DNA from: Laburnicola sp. R22_1
Taxonomy: Eukaryota > Ascomycota > Dothideomycetes > Pleosporales > Didymosphaeriaceae
NCBI GenBank assembly: GCA_014281115.1
Contig: JACONQ010000003.1
Span: 4,216,001 to 4,280,000 of the forward strand
Reading direction: 5' to 3'
DNA length: 64,000 bases
Notes under the pieces: model-generated
The model's input: the letters and a program-made list of their open reading frames with translations, nothing else
The model's database searches: none
Told to the model about the DNA's origin: nothing
Shown: positions 36,069 through 49,195 of the stretch, piece by piece
How the letters are laid out: each line of letters starts with the position of its first letter
Numbering within the stretch: position 1 is the first letter of the stretch
Translations under genes and position numbers: made by a program

Positions 36069-37300
36069 TAAGTAGCATTAGTATAAGTTAGTTTTTAGTC
36101 TATTATATCTAAGTAGTTTTTAGCTCTAGTATAGTAGCTAGACTACTTAATCTTATTTTAGTAAATATTTTTTTAATAATTAAGATATATTATATAAGGT
36201 CTATAACATCCTAAGTCTAAGAGACCTTAACTATTACTATTTAGTCTCTTAGATTTAGGTAGAGTATATATAAGTAGATATTCTTTAGGTGCTCTATATT
36301 ATTAGTTTTACAAGTATTATTAGCTAGACTTAGGATTTTAGTATTAAACTCTATAAGTTATCTTTTCTTCTACTAAATTATAGCTAGTTAATTATATACT
36401 CTTTCTTCTATAAGGCTATCTTTATAGTTAGCCTCTAAGTACTTCTATAGGTCTTTTTTTATAGTAAAAGGGAACCTCTTAAGATAAGATAGTACTATAA
36501 TAGCTACCTTTTCTTTTAACTAGCTTAAAATATAGCTAGAGATAGCTTCTATAAAGTCTCTATTCTTTATAATCTTTTACTCTATTTAGTAATACTATTA
36601 TATTTAATTAGTTTATTCCTCTTTAAAGAAGGAAGGATTTAGAGTTTTAAACTTTTTCTTTACTACTATATATTCTACTACTAGAGGTAGGGTAGGCTAG
36701 TATTATAGTATTAAGTACTATACTACTAGGGTAGGCTATATTCTATTCCCTAGAGGTAGTATATTATTTAGTTTATTTCTTAGGTATTCTTTAATAAGGT
36801 TTATTTTTTATCTCTCTTATTAGGTTTATAGTATTCTCTAAGGTAATAGAGAAGTTTCTATTAAATAAACATCTCTAGGAGGCCTAGGGACTATAGTTAA
36901 TAAGCTAGCTCTACAAGGGCTTATATAGTAGCTCTCTTATAGAAGGATCCTACTTCTATCTTCTTATTTATTTATTCCTAAGTTCTGGTTATAGATTTTT
37001 ATTAGTTATTTACTAGGGGCTCTTTAAGAGCTTTTATTAATAGTAAGTAAATAATACTATATATCTTATAAGTAGTAGGTAAAGGGTAGTAATTAAATTT
37101 AATATAAGAGGTAAGGCCCTAAAGGTGGGTATACTAAGTAGAATACTAATAAAGTTAATAAGGAGAAGAAGAAGGTACCTCTAGAGGGCTCTATATAAGG
37201 GGGTACCTCTATACTAGCTATAGAGGTATTAGCTATAGTTAACTAACTAAAGACTTTACTAGATATAATCTATTATAGCCACCTAAGAATAGCTATAGAA
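36069..37300 (-). pseudogene. Gypsy-B gag (fragment) and leader
   Basis: The minus strand from about 36,620 to 36,071 reads as a retrotransposon gag (FPFTIKKDL, KYLEANYKDSLIEERVYN, LIEFNTKILSLAN), broken only by TAA/TAG. This fits the 5' part of Gypsy-B, whose protease-RT lies beyond the inserted pogo-like element. From about 36,700 to 37,300 I cannot assign coding content; the 5' LTR should be near but was not delimited. Confidence 0.65.
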
Positions 37301-37451
37301 GTTTCTATTAGGTATAGAGCTTATACTAGTAAGATACTATACTATATTACTAAGATAAGTAAGTTTAATATAGTATTATATTAGGTACCCTAAGGATAAG
37401 ATAATAAAGCTTTTATCTTAAATAATAATATAAAAAAAGTAGACCCCTCTA
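37301..37451. repeat. AT-rich inverted-repeat segment, left part
   Basis: About 37,385-37,451 plus 38,777-38,862 match, in inverse orientation, the continuous stretch at about 57,930-58,085. The Tc1-like element interrupts the copy here. Confidence 0.65.
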
Positions 37452-37477
37452 TAGTGCCAAGCCAAAAGTCTGTTCCC
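37452..37477 (+). repeat. Left TIR of the Tc1-like element
   Basis: 26 bp, inverted copy of 38749-38774 with a few transitions near the tip. Confidence 0.92.
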
Positions 37478-37543
37478 CCAACACGCTAACGCGCGTACAC
37501 CAACACCAACACCCTATTTTCAACACTATATTACTCTACCAAT

Positions 37544-38608
37544 ATGAGCTCTTTTGGTGTAGAAATTTCAGGAAATCGTCGCCGCAATGCCGAATTATCT
37601 GTCCAGCAACGGGATTTAATTATCGCGAAGTGTGAGGCGGGCGCGTTATCGCGGGAGTTGGCTAAGGAGTTTAACTGTACGCGTCGCTGCATTAACAAAA
37701 CACTTTAGAGATATGGAGAACAACACCACAATTAATCGCGGCCTTAATTAGGGCGTCCCTAGGCGCTTAATACACATAACAAGCGTGTACTCTATTAAGA
37801 GGCACGAAAAAACCCGAGGATTGAATACCCAGCCCTCCTCCGCGAGGCCTCCCTCCGCTGCATCTCTTAAACGACTGCATATCGCGCATTAAAGGCAGAG
37901 AGCCTGACTAACTTCTAGGCAGCGCGGAAGCCCAAGATCACTCGCGCGGTGGCCTAGAAGAGGCGTTAATTCGAATAGGAATATCGCAATTGGGATTGGC
38001 GCGGACAGCCCTTCTAGTTCTCAGATAAGTGCTCTATTCAAAGACGCTCCGGCGGCACATCTACATAGGTTTTTCGCCTCCCACACGAGAAATGGAGACA
38101 TGAGATGATCAAGGAGACAGTTATATTAAGATCTCGCGCGGCAATAGTGTGGGCGAGTATCTGGCTTAATTAGAGAGGGCGGGTTCGGCGGAGTCCCTTA
38201 GTAATTATGCCCAAGGACCCAGCAGCTCGTCGCAAAGGATACAGCGCATGGAGTTATATTAAAGCTCTACACGAAGGACTCCTCTATAATTATCACGTAG
38301 GAGATATCTATATGCACAACAACGCGCCCATCCACAGGGCGCGACAGTCGCTCAATTTTTTGGCGGAACACGGCATACAACCGATTGAGTGGCCGCGTTA
38401 TTCCCCTAACATCAACCCCATAGAACATCTCTGGTGGTCCCTTAAGAGAGAACTCTATAAGCGTTACCCCAATATAGGCGACCTTGGCGATAGCGACGAG
38501 GACTTTGAGACCTTCTGCGCGGCGTTAAAAGATTGCTGGCGTAGGATCCCTGATTCGCTGATTTGTAAGCTTATACTTAGTATGCCGCGCCGCCTACTTG
38601 CTCTCTAG
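37544..38608 (+). pseudogene. Tc1-like transposase, RIP-damaged
   Basis: 1,065 nt (354 codons plus stop), a typical Tc1 length, in one frame from ATG 37544 to TAG 38606-38608. The N-terminal HTH is readable (LSVQQRDLIIAKCEAGALS, about residues 18-36). The first Asp is in FSDKCS; the second block reads YMHNNAPIHRAR where Tc1 enzymes have DNAPIH, so Asp is replaced by Asn; the Glu is in SPNINPIEHLWW. There are 34 residues between second and third catalytic positions, the DD34E spacing of Tc1. The last 133 codons (38,207-38,608) are open. Upstream stops are TAG/TAA. Confidence 0.9.
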
Positions 38609-38748
38609 CGTGCGCGCGGGTATCAAACAAAATATTGATTAAATAATTATCTCTATATCAATTATCAACTCTCCGGGAGCGATATTGGGGGTGCCGGAGC
38701 GCTCTGCGCGACGGGGTGGTGATGATGGCGGACCTCGCTTACCCCTGC

Positions 38749-38774
38749 GGGAACAGACTTTTGGCTTAGTACTG
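38749..38774 (-). repeat. Right TIR of the Tc1-like element
   Basis: 26 bp, ends CAGTAC in reverse orientation, with TA outside. Confidence 0.92.
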
Positions 38775-38776
38775 TA

Positions 38777-39936
38777 CTTATTAATTAAAAAGAGTATAAA
38801 AAGATAGTTATATAGAATATATAGGCGTTATGGTTTAAACTTATAAAGTAAGCTATAAGTTTAATATCCTCTTAGGAATAAACTAGTTAGATTACCATAT
38901 ACTAATACCTAGCTTTAGAACTACTAAATTACTAGCCTTTAAGTCTATATACTACTTAGTTAACTATTTAAAAGGTTGCCTTACTAGACTAAATTTATAG
39001 TAATAAACCTATAGAGAGTATAAGTTATAAGAAGACTATTAAGAATAGTATAGATATTATCTCTAGTTATATCGTCACAATAATAATACTAAAGGACCCT
39101 AATTTAGTAATATTTATTAAACCTTATTATTAGGAGAGGTTAAATTTACCTAACCTAGGTAGTAGAGATAAAGATATAGTATTTAAGGAGTATATTATAG
39201 TAAATCTTTATACTATATAATACTATACTATTTTAGATATAGATTTCTAGAAATATATATCTAAGTTAGAATGGCTAGGTATAATATAATAAGAGATAAC
39301 TAATCTATTACTACTATTCTTAGCTAATTTAGTATATAGATTTAATCCTAAGGAAGCTAATAAACTACTACCCTATTACCCTCGTATTAATTATACTATA
39401 GATCTTAACCTAGATATATCTATTCTAAGATATAAGATTTTTAGTCTAACTTATAAAGAGTATAAAGCTATAAAGGCCTATATTAATAAGATACTAGGTA
39501 AAGGATTTATTTAACCTAGTAGCTTACTATATCCTATACCTATACTATATCTTAAGAAGCTAGAAGGAGGGCTATAAATCTATATAGATTACTAAGCTAT
39601 TAATAAAGCTACTAAAAAGAACTAAAATACTATTCTATCTATTAAAGAAACTATAGCTTAACTAATAAAGTCGTATATAATAAGTATTATTAATATAATT
39701 ACTACCTTTAATACTATAAGGGTAAAGGAAGATAATAAAGAAAAGATAGCTTTTATAACTTAGTATAGCCTTTATAAATACCTAGTTATACTATTTAAAT
39801 TATATAATATACCTAGGACCTTCTAGTTATATATTAATAATATTCTATAACTATACTTAGATAACTTCTATACTATATATTTAGATAATATTCTTATTTA
39901 CTTAGAGGATAAGTCTAAGTATAAAATATATATTAG
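38777..39936 (+). pseudogene. Gypsy-A protease region and reverse transcriptase (5' part)
   Basis: The first ~85 bp belong to the inverted-repeat segment. From about 38,880 the plus strand reads as Gypsy pol. The RT is clear at 39,320-39,930: NYTIDLN, IFSLTYKEYKAIKAYINK, KGFI, LYPIPILYLKK, then YLDNILIYLEDKSKY, where active enzymes have YLDDILIY. Asp-to-Asn and TAA/TAG stops are RIP-like. It stops at Copia-4 and continues in frame across the ATTAG duplication at 47,458. Confidence 0.8.
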
Positions 39937-40225
39937 TGTCCGTACACCGTACGGACAAGGGCACCTAAGGGTGTTAAGGTTTTAATATTGCCGTACAATA
40001 GCATTACGTGGGGATTACGTAATGCTCGTGCGCCGTGGCCTGTATGCTGTAGGATCTTCTCCTTTCTATTTGCACCCTCTCTAGAGACAAGCAATTAATA
40101 CTAAGTTGTTCTATTATATTATTTCCTTTTCCTTGTACAATTGCCCCGTACACCCTCCACGCTTACTAGTATAGAGGATTAGAATTTAATGTCTATACAG
40201 CTAGCTATAGAGTACCTATTTAATA
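39937..40225 (+). repeat. Copia-4 5' LTR
   Basis: 289 bp. The first 20 bases hold a perfect 8-bp inverted repeat (GTCCGTAC, ACC loop, GTACGGAC). Confidence 0.95.
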
Positions 40226-40834
40226 CTAATTAGTGGTTAACTAACTCTTAACTGCAAATTAGTAAGAGTAAAGATAAATCGCACAAGTTGTTATTAGCTA
40301 TATAATTTATTTCGTATACCCTATCCTCTATATAAAAGAGGATAATAGACTAAAAACTTTATAGAGTTAGTAAGTAAATGTCGCTGCTATACAAAACAAA
40401 GAAAGCGATTATACGAGATATTATTAGCTGTATAATTTGTTTTGTTATACTCTATCCTCTATACGTAAGAGAATAGTAGATTAAACCTTTATAAAGTTAG
40501 TAAGTAGATATTACTACTATATAAAACATAGGAAGTGATTGTATAAGATGTACAAAACCTATCCTTATCTATAGGAATAGTAGATTAACTCTTTTATTAA
40601 GTTAGTAAGTAGATATTACTACTATATAAAATTTAAGAAAAGATAGTACACTAAGCACACTACTAGTAACTGTACAAAGACACGGTTAGATAATAATAAA
40701 CCCTAATAAAGCGCGACTCTCTGTATAACCGACCTATTAAACAAACTAGTTACGTAATAGCTACCTCTACTACCTTATAAAAAGCCTTTACCGCCTTATA
40801 TAAAGTTCCTATCGCCTTATAAGACAACACTAAT

Positions 40835-43800
40835 ATGCCTAAGTATACCGAACTATATAATTAGTATGTTAAAGAAATAGAAATATTAGAGAAAACACTA
40901 CGCAAGGAAACAAGACCTATATATTAGAATAATAAGATTAATATGGCAAATAATTCTTCTTAGTTAGAAATACAATTATACGCGACATATACTATTGCTA
41001 AGGATTATACGTTATACTAGAAAGGAATAGCTTTCTTAGAGTTATTCTAGGAAGACTTTAAAGAATAGAAAGAATACTATTTTTTAGAGTTAGGCCGTAT
41101 ATATAAGAGAGAGCTTATAGTAGTCCTAAGAGAAAAGGGCATTAAGCTAAGAATAGATACTAGAGCTATAAATACCAGCAAGCTATACAAAGTAGCCTAA
41201 GATAATACAGATACTATTTATACAACACTACCTTTACTAGCTCGCTTAACTCCTTGTACGTAAATACTAAGGCTAATCTTAACGATACCTAAGCTAGTTA
41301 GGCTATTGCACAAACTTAAATAGAGTAAGCCGCTACTACTATAGGCACCTATATAGCTACAGGTCCCTATAAACATCTTAAGAGAACCTTTATATAAGTA
41401 CTAAAGATAATTCTATTTGTATAAATAACTAAATAAACTACTCCTCTTTGCACATAGTACCTAACTACTATTTTGCCTACCTACTCGCGATTATTAAATG
41501 CCGTATAGAATAGAGCTACCACTAGTTAAATATAAATTACAGGCACTATACTAATCTACACAGACTAAGCCTATGCTATAATCTAACCTATATAAGCTTT
41601 TACCTAAGCATAACCTATCTTCTTAGAGAATTCTAGCTAATAAGATAATTTAATTTTAAAAGGCATAGAATAAGGATAATAACTATACTAGAGCTCTGTA
41701 CAATATTTTAGTAGACAATACTAGGATCTTTATAAATCTATGCAGACGCCTACATATTGCTAAGGATTAATATCTAGATATTTTTTTAAATATCCTTACT
41801 AGCTATGCGGCACAATATTACCTCTATACTATCTATTCTAGACAATTGTAGAAGTGCTTGTACGAAGCACTTAATAGTTACTTTAATACTACTATTAACT
41901 ATAACTAGTATTAGATAGACTAGACCATAATAACTTTTACATAATGCTAGTGTAAGAACCCTAATAAGAGTCTGCATAAAGTCCTAGAGGTAATAATTAA
42001 TAGGCTTACTCTCGTATAGAGAGCATTAGGTGCGGACTTTGCTAGGGAAATTTCTCTCTATACTACTATTATATAAGCATACTATAGATACCTAGAGCTA
42101 GAGTAGGCTATATTTACCCCTAAGCCTACCTATAAAGCTCTATTTACTAATCCCTATGTGTTAATTTAAGTTATAATTAATTGCCAATCTAATTAGCACT
42201 TATAAGAGGCTAATATATACTACACTAATTGCAAATATAACTTTCCTATATAAAGAGACAGAGTACTAGTTTCTTACAGATAAGGATTTCGCGGACAATT
42301 TATACTATTATTATCGCGATTTAGATTCTAATTAAATAATATTTGTATAAGACTAAAGAAGTGTTTTATATGTTATAAAGAAGGTTGTTAGTCTTTTAAC
42401 TATTCGCGCGATAAGCGTACTCGCGCGATAAGGTAGTATATTACTTTCTATAAAGAGCATAATAATAAAACGCCTTTGTACGAAACTGTTTAGTCCTATA
42501 TTTAGAATATAGAAGGGTATAATAATAAGGAATCTATTTTGTACGAAGAAGAGAAGTAGAGTGAAGATAATAAGGATAGCAATAATTAAGTATCCTATCT
42601 AACTACTGCTGCCTATCTTTACCACATAACTAGCGAACATATCTATAAGATAGAACTAGAGGAGTGTGTAGAATAGTTTATTCTTAAAGATTAATACTAT
42701 ATAATATACTAAGGTAAACTATAGAATATAGGTGTAGTAAGAATTTTTACTATTAGTAAAGTATAGCTAGAGGTATATATATAAGAGAATCCCTATATAA
42801 AGATTAATTAGATATCTAGCAACACTACTATTAGCTTTGAAGGTTAGAACTTATAAGAATCTCTAGAAACTGTACAAATTATAAATCTAATAGAAACAGT
42901 TACCTACTATATTCTAGATACTCTAATATTATTCCTACTGTTATTAGTATATACTAATAAGCTAGGTCTCTACTTTAATAATATTCTAGATATTATTATA
43001 TAAAAGAACAGAATAACTATATTTGTTATACGTAAATGGGGACACCCTTTCTTTAATATTAGCAAGAAAGAAACTGTGTCTTTCTTTACTAAATAAGAAC
43101 TCTGTCGCATTTATCGACAATTCGGATATTCCCGTATAAAAAGACTTTAGAAGATGCTTACTAACGCTGGCCATAAAGTAGACACTACTATACTAAACAA
43201 AATTTAGAAGTTTTGCCACTACTATTAATTACACAAATAAGCCTCGCGTCGCTTTAAGTTTACTATTAAGGATAGCACCCACTTTAACTATAGGATTATT
43301 ATTAATATTATATATATTAAAACTAGAGACGTACTATATATTGTAAATACAAACACATTATTTTAAGTTGTAATCTTTTTAAAATTAATGTCTGTATAAG
43401 ATGCGTAGAAAGCCCTCTATAGATACTAGATTAATATCTACTAAGATCCACCTAACTATATTATATATAACCTAGGTATATACTTTATATTAGATAAGTT
43501 TAAGAACTATATAAAGATTATTAGCGTAACCTATAGGCAGATGCCTATAGAAGTATATTAGGTAATAGAGAAGGTTAAGCGTTTGCACGCACCTCTCTAT
43601 AGAGCCTTTAATATTCTTAAGGCTAAACTAGGAGATTATATAGATAAGGTGAACATTCTCTAGATAGCTGTTAAAGCTATTAATAACACTGCAGGCTTAG
43701 ATGGCCTCGTACTCACACTGCTAGTCTTTAGCGCATATTCTAGAATTAATATAGATTCTTCCCTATTACCTAATATTATTACACGTATAAATACTGTATA

Positions 43801-45730
43801 AAAGACAATAAAGATGTTATAAAAGGAAAGGGACAAGACTAATATTAATTGTGCATTAAACATCTATAATAGTCTATTAGCAGCGCACAAAATCCTTAAG
43901 CTCCCACTTAGATCTAAGGTTATAGTCTAAAGAGAGAAAGGTAGATGGATAGGCCCGTATAAAATTAAGGGTATTAAGGACAAAGATATAATCCTTAACC
44001 TAGAAAATAGTCTAGTGAAGTTTTATTATACATAAGTTAAGCCATACTATTATAAAGAAGATTACACTTTTTTACTATTACACAAAGTAGATAATACTAC
44101 CCCTATATAAAGAGATCCTTTAGAGAAGAGGAGAAGAGGCCACCTAAGAAAGGATGCTGTATTCCTTTCTTAAAAGGAGACAAGTAATTAGAAACTATCT
44201 CTAAAGCTCTATACAAAAGGTATAATTACAACACCTAGAGCACCTTTTAAAAAGTTAGACCGTATAGATATAAACGCTCTAATCGCTAATAGTACATTTA
44301 AGATTCTTCTCTTTAACCTATTTAAGCATAAGGGCAGAATCTTTAACCTTCGCCTTGTATAAGAAGTTAAGGGCAAGACTACTTAACTATACAAGAAATC
44401 CCGCCTTGTGTTTACTGGCCACTCTAATAAGAAAAAGGACAAAATTCTTACCCAATTACCTACTATCTAAAGAATAAGCCAGCGCCTACTCCTCGCGTTA
44501 GAAGTAAGCCTTTAGGCAACGTACAGAATACATTTCGAACTGCAAGATATTATCTAGGCCTATATTTAGTCTACTAACAAACTAAACTACACGCTCTATA
44601 CTAGACTACCTAAGGAACTGCGCACGAACTTTCTATAAGACACAATATTCTATATTATATAATCACTCTATAGTGTAGCTAAATTAGGTCTTTACTAGTT
44701 TAAGACCTACTACAACTACTATAAAGAAAAACTTAGTATAAAGACTTTATTATATAACCCATATATACTTATTACTAATAAAGAAGAGCACACCTTTGGG
44801 ATTACTAGCCTTTAGACAAATAATACTCTTAGTATTATTAATAAGAACTTCGCACAAAGAGAAGAAGAAGAGCTAAAAAAAGTAGCCTTCTGTGCGAAGG
44901 ATAAGACTGTCCTTACTAAAGACTAACCTATTAAGTTTAATAGTGGAAGAATTCAACTTATGCATAATACTATAGTTCTTATATAGAAAGGGCAAGTAAA
45001 GGACCTTTGCACAATTAACTCTAAAGATAAGGATGCCGCTTAGAGGTATGTAGAGCAGCGTGCGAGAGACGCCTATATTGCATCTATATGCTAACTAGAA
45101 GCCGCATTCGATTTGTCTGTTACTGCTTAGACTATATCACCCTTATATAAAGACATTAAGGTATTAAACGCATAAATCTAATAGTAGATTAATAATAGTA
45201 AGCGCGGTCTTACTTTTATACTATTGGATCTTTAACGCGTAAAGCTATTTATCTTTACTAATGGCTTATTTGCCAATAATAAGGACCTAAGCTTATAGCT
45301 AGAATTTCTAATCGCTCTAGGTACTAAGCATTATAAAGGTAATAGCAACAACTTTAAGATTCTGACAAATATTATACACTGGAATTTAACTAAGTATAAG
45401 AGAGTAATAAGAAGTATTCTTACTAGTAAGCTATATAGTATAGTAGGAGGGTTTAATAATGCTATTACTATTAGCACAACCCTCTAGAAGATTATACGCA
45501 CGCTTAGTCTACCGCTAATTCCTATAGTTGTCTATATAGATTTAAAGTCTCTCTGTAACTATCTTATATAACTAGGAACCACGAATAAGAAGCACCTTAT
45601 AATTAATATTATATTACTCCGCAAATCGTACAAGCACCGCGAGATCTCTAAGATTAGATAGATTAATAGGAAGGACAACCCTGCTAATGCCTATATAAAA
45701 AGGCCCCAAACTAGGCTCTAGAGTTCTTAA
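40835..45730 (+). pseudogene. Copia-4 gag-pol, single 1,631-codon frame, RIP-inactivated
   Basis: ATG 40835 to TAA 45728-45730 is one frame; spot checks at gag, zinc knuckle (CFICYKEGC, 42,362), integrase (NAGHKVDTT, 43,163), RT (KKSRLVFTGHS, 44,390) and RNase H agree. The knuckle is followed by a Trp/stop-Ser pattern seen in fungal Copia gag. Integrase is at about 43,160-44,050, RT at 44,390-45,150, RNase H at about 45,200-45,720 (IDLKSLCNYL, NPANAYIKRPQ). Integrase before RT marks Copia. No frameshift was seen in 4.9 kb; all loss is by TAA/TAG and missense changes such as Asp to Asn. Confidence 0.92.
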
Positions 45731-45897
45731 TCTCTAGCAACACCTTAACAATTACTGTTAAAGCACTAGTGAATCGCCTCGAGCCCGCCCGCGCGAGCTC
45801 TTCCTAGCCTCTATATAGGGCTATTTTCTTATTGTTTATTTATTCTTTCGCGCGATATATTTTTTTAATTCTTTTCGCACGCATACATTACTTAAAA

Positions 45898-47157
45898 ATG
45901 CGTTTTTTTTCTATCTATTTATTCGCATAGAAAGAGAAGAGATATAGTACACATTAATTTAGAAAAGAGTTTTTTATTTTAGTACTTATAAACAATGTCT
46001 AGAAGTGTCTATCCTACTATCTAGCCCTATCCTATACAATAATCGTACCTAGTATTATAGCTTTGCCACACGCAAGAACTATATAATCCCGCCTAGAAGT
46101 TTACTACTATATAATACTTAGTAAAGGGCCTAGGGCTAAAGTTACTACTATAATAGTAAGTGCACGTAGTGCTCCTAAGGATACTACGCAACTAGATAAG
46201 GAGCGCGCAAAAGTAGCCCTTACGCTAAATAAGCTTAGCAATCTACAAATGCAGGTCTATACTAGCCGCAAGAATAATATTAATATTATACAAAGGTAGA
46301 TATGCGACACGCAACTTCTTAGCCTATTTTTTATAGTTAGCATCTATATAAAACCAAAGAATAGAGAAACTTATATTAATAGAGATGCCCTAGATAAATG
46401 TATAATTTGCCTAGGAACTAGTTAGAAGAGTAATACGCATTCTTTTGCCTAGAAGAGCCACTATAGTAGTATTAAAGCTAGGGAGGCCTAGCTAGTTAAG
46501 ACCCGCTAGTATAAGCGCTATTATCTACACTAAGTTAGTATTGTATAGAGATACAACATTATATAATAAGGGACGCAATTTAGCACTATACAAAACAGAG
46601 AATTAGCTTAATAAAAAGAGAAAAGAGCTAGAGAGAAGAGACACGTATAAAGAGATATTCAAAGTAAAGGATAAGAGAGAGAAGAATAAAGGAAGGAAAG
46701 CCCACCTTATATGCCTCTCTCTTCTATCCAGAGCCTTAATTTCTACCCCTTATTAGCGTTTGTCTTCTCGTTATCTAACGTTGCACGATTGCCCAATATC
46801 GCTGCCTAAATAGATAAGATAACTAGGTCTACCTATTATATAAGAAATAAATTAAGCAAAAGAACTCTATACAAACAATATATTATTACTATAATCTTAT
46901 TATTAACTACGCAATCTTACCCTTAACCACTATTAGCCAGACTGCTACTCTACTACTAATAAGCCTAATCGCGCCTCTAACAAATAGTAGTAAAGTATAA
47001 CAAATAGTTACTTAATAGAATCTTTCTATTAACTAGAGTAAACTAGCCAGAGTAGGAGGCGTATAGATAGAGGAATAATAAATAGATAGAGTAAATATTA
47101 GTAAGTAGATAGTTTGTGCAAAAGAAGGAAGAACTACTAATAGTAATCTTAAAATAA
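45898..47157 (+). pseudogene. Possible extra reading frame (ORF3) of Copia-4
   Basis: Between RNase H and the 3' LTR lies 1.4 kb that ordinary Copia elements lack. In the frame ending at TAA 47155-47157 (12 bp before the LTR) the sequence reads through with only TAG/TAA breaks from about 45,898 (ATG) or later. It includes TTIIVSARSAPKDTTQLDKE (about 46,138-46,197), KERAKVALTLNKLSNL, a Cys/His cluster (CIICLG with His 10 and 17 residues on) and a basic region. Another ATG at 45995 opens a different frame, so the start is uncertain. I recognise no family. Confidence 0.45.
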
Positions 47158-47168
47158 AAAGTTGCTAG

Positions 47169-47457
47169 TGTCTATACACTATACGGGCAAGGGCACCTAA
47201 GAGTGTTAAGGTTTTAATATTATCACACGATGGCATTATATAAGGATTACATAATGTCTATGCGCCGCAGCCCGTACGCTGTAGAATCTTCTCCTTTTTA
47301 TTCACACCCTCTCTAGAGATAAGCAATTAATACTAAGTCGTTCTATTATATTATTTCCTTTTCCTTATATAATTGTCTCGTACACCCTCCACGCTTACCA
47401 GTAGAGAGGATTAGAATTTAATGTCTATACAGCTAGTTGTAGAGTACTCATTTAATA
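47169..47457 (+). repeat. Copia-4 3' LTR
   Basis: 289 bp. The terminal hairpin of the 5' copy is degraded here by transitions. Confidence 0.95.
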
Positions 47458-48301
47458 ATTAGACTTATTATAAAAAGACTTATTAACACTAGTATATTTC
47501 TAGATATCTATAAGTTATAATTTAAAGTAACTAAGATAAAGTATCTAGGACTAATTCTTAGTACTAAGATTAAAATAGACCCTACTAAAGTAGCTATAAT
47601 CTAAAACTAGTAGTGTCTATATATAGTTAAAAGTATATAAGCCTTCTTGCAATTTATAAACTTCTACTAATAGTTTATCTTAGGATTTAGTTAACTAGCT
47701 TACTCTCTTATAGAGCTAACTAAGAAGACTAATAAGCCTAATTAGGCATTCTTATTATCTCTAGACTTATCTACTATTAAAGCCTTTAAGTAACTTAAGC
47801 TAGTATTTATAAAGGCACTAGTACTAGTATACTTTAATACTAATCTTAAAACCTAGCTAGAGACTAATATATTTAACTTTATTACTACTATAGTCCTGTC
47901 TTAAATATATAATAGTATCCTAAAGCCTATTACCTTTCTATTATATAAAATAAATATAGTAGAGTATAACTATAAGATCTATAATAAAGAGCTACTAGCT
48001 ATTATCTATATCTTTTAAGAATAGAGGTTTAAGCTATTAGGAATAAAAACTCCTATTAATATTATATTAGATTACTTAGTATTATGCTACTTTATAACTA
48101 ATAAGTAACTTAATTATTAATAAGCTTACTAGGCTAAGTTTCTGTCTAAGTTTAACTTCCTTATTAGATACTAACCTAGTACTTAAGGTACTAAGCTAGA
48201 TATACTTATATAATATTCTAGAGACTAACTAGATAATATAAATAATAAATAATAGTAATACTAAGTATAAACAATCCTTAAATCTTACTATATTATACCA
48301 A

Positions 48302-48385
48302 AAGCCTATACTAAACTAAATTATACTAATAGTAATTATAAAGCCTATACTAAACTAAATTATACTAATAGTAATTATAAAGCCT
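48302..48385. repeat. 39-bp tandem duplication
   Basis: A unit beginning AGCCTATACTAAACTAAATT is repeated head to tail twice, with a third partial start. 39 bp equals 13 codons, so the Gypsy frame is kept. Confidence 0.85.
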
Positions 48386-48545
48386 AATACTATACTAATA
48401 ATAGTATTGGCTATAATATAATAATTAGTATATAGATAATCTAATATAATATAGATAGAATATCTTAATATACTATAGATATAGCCTATATTCTTACCTA
48501 TAAGTTTACTAATAGTATTACTAACTTAGCCCTAATAATATACCT

Positions 48546-48597
48546 ACTTAGTAAGAAGGATAGTATTAGTAAGAAGGATAGTATTAGTAAGAAGTAT
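48546..48597. repeat. 18-bp tandem repeat
   Basis: TAGTAAGAAGGATAGTAT occurs nearly three times head to tail (6 codons per unit). Confidence 0.8.
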
Positions 48598-49195
48598 ATA
48601 GAAGGATTACTAGTACTATTCTTTCTAGTACCTATATAGACTTTAGAGGTAGAGGAGAAGATAAGGAATAATCCTCTTACTAATAATAAAGCCTCTAAGA
48701 AGGATCTTACTACTAGGATTAAAAATACCAACCCTACTAAAAAGACCTATAAGAACTTATTAAAGCTAAGGTTAAAGGCTACTAATAAATCCTATCTATA
48801 CTTATCTATAAGAAAAAGTTATATATTAAGCTTAGTAATTATAAAGTAAGTAATAGATTACTTTATATTAAAGATAAGATTTATATATTATATAATACTA
48901 AGCTATATATAGTTATTATTAAAGACTCTTATAATAAACTTTATACTAGCTACCTAGGTAAATATATAATATATAATAACTTAAGCTACTAGTATTACTA
49001 GCTATAAATAATAAATAATATTATATAATATATTTATAATTATCTACCCTATTAATAATCTAAAGCTAATAGGGAGGGAAAGTATAGACTACTTAGACTA
49101 CTACTTATACCTAATAGATATTAGAAAAGTATTTCTATTAACTATATTATAGAGCTTTCTTTCTATAAGGACTATAGGTATATATATAAAAGTAT

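Larger units (their letters stand above)
37452..38774 (+). mobile_element. Tc1-like transposon
   Basis: 1,323 bp, flanked by TA at 37450-37451 and 38775-38776. The 26-bp ends start TAGTGCCAAGCC (left) and CAGTACTAAGCC (right, reversed) and share AAGCCAAAAGTCTGTTCCC. The usual Tc1 start is CAGTG, so the left T is probably CA to TA. A related empty site at about 58,000 confirms the boundaries. Confidence 0.93.
39937..47457 (+). mobile_element. Copia-4, full-length LTR retrotransposon of another family
   Basis: 7,521 bp, two 289-bp LTRs, flanked by ATTAG at 39932-39936 and 47458-47462. It is inserted in the Gypsy-A RT right after the active-site box. The LTRs differ by many transitions, so RIP is heavier than in Copia-2 or Copia-3. 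It is 2 kb longer than Copia-1/2. Confidence 0.96.

Noticed and set aside
40226..40250. Half-tRNA-Ile primer site for Copia-4
   Set aside because: The complement resembles an Ile anticodon loop only with a mismatch at position 37 and no convincing stem.
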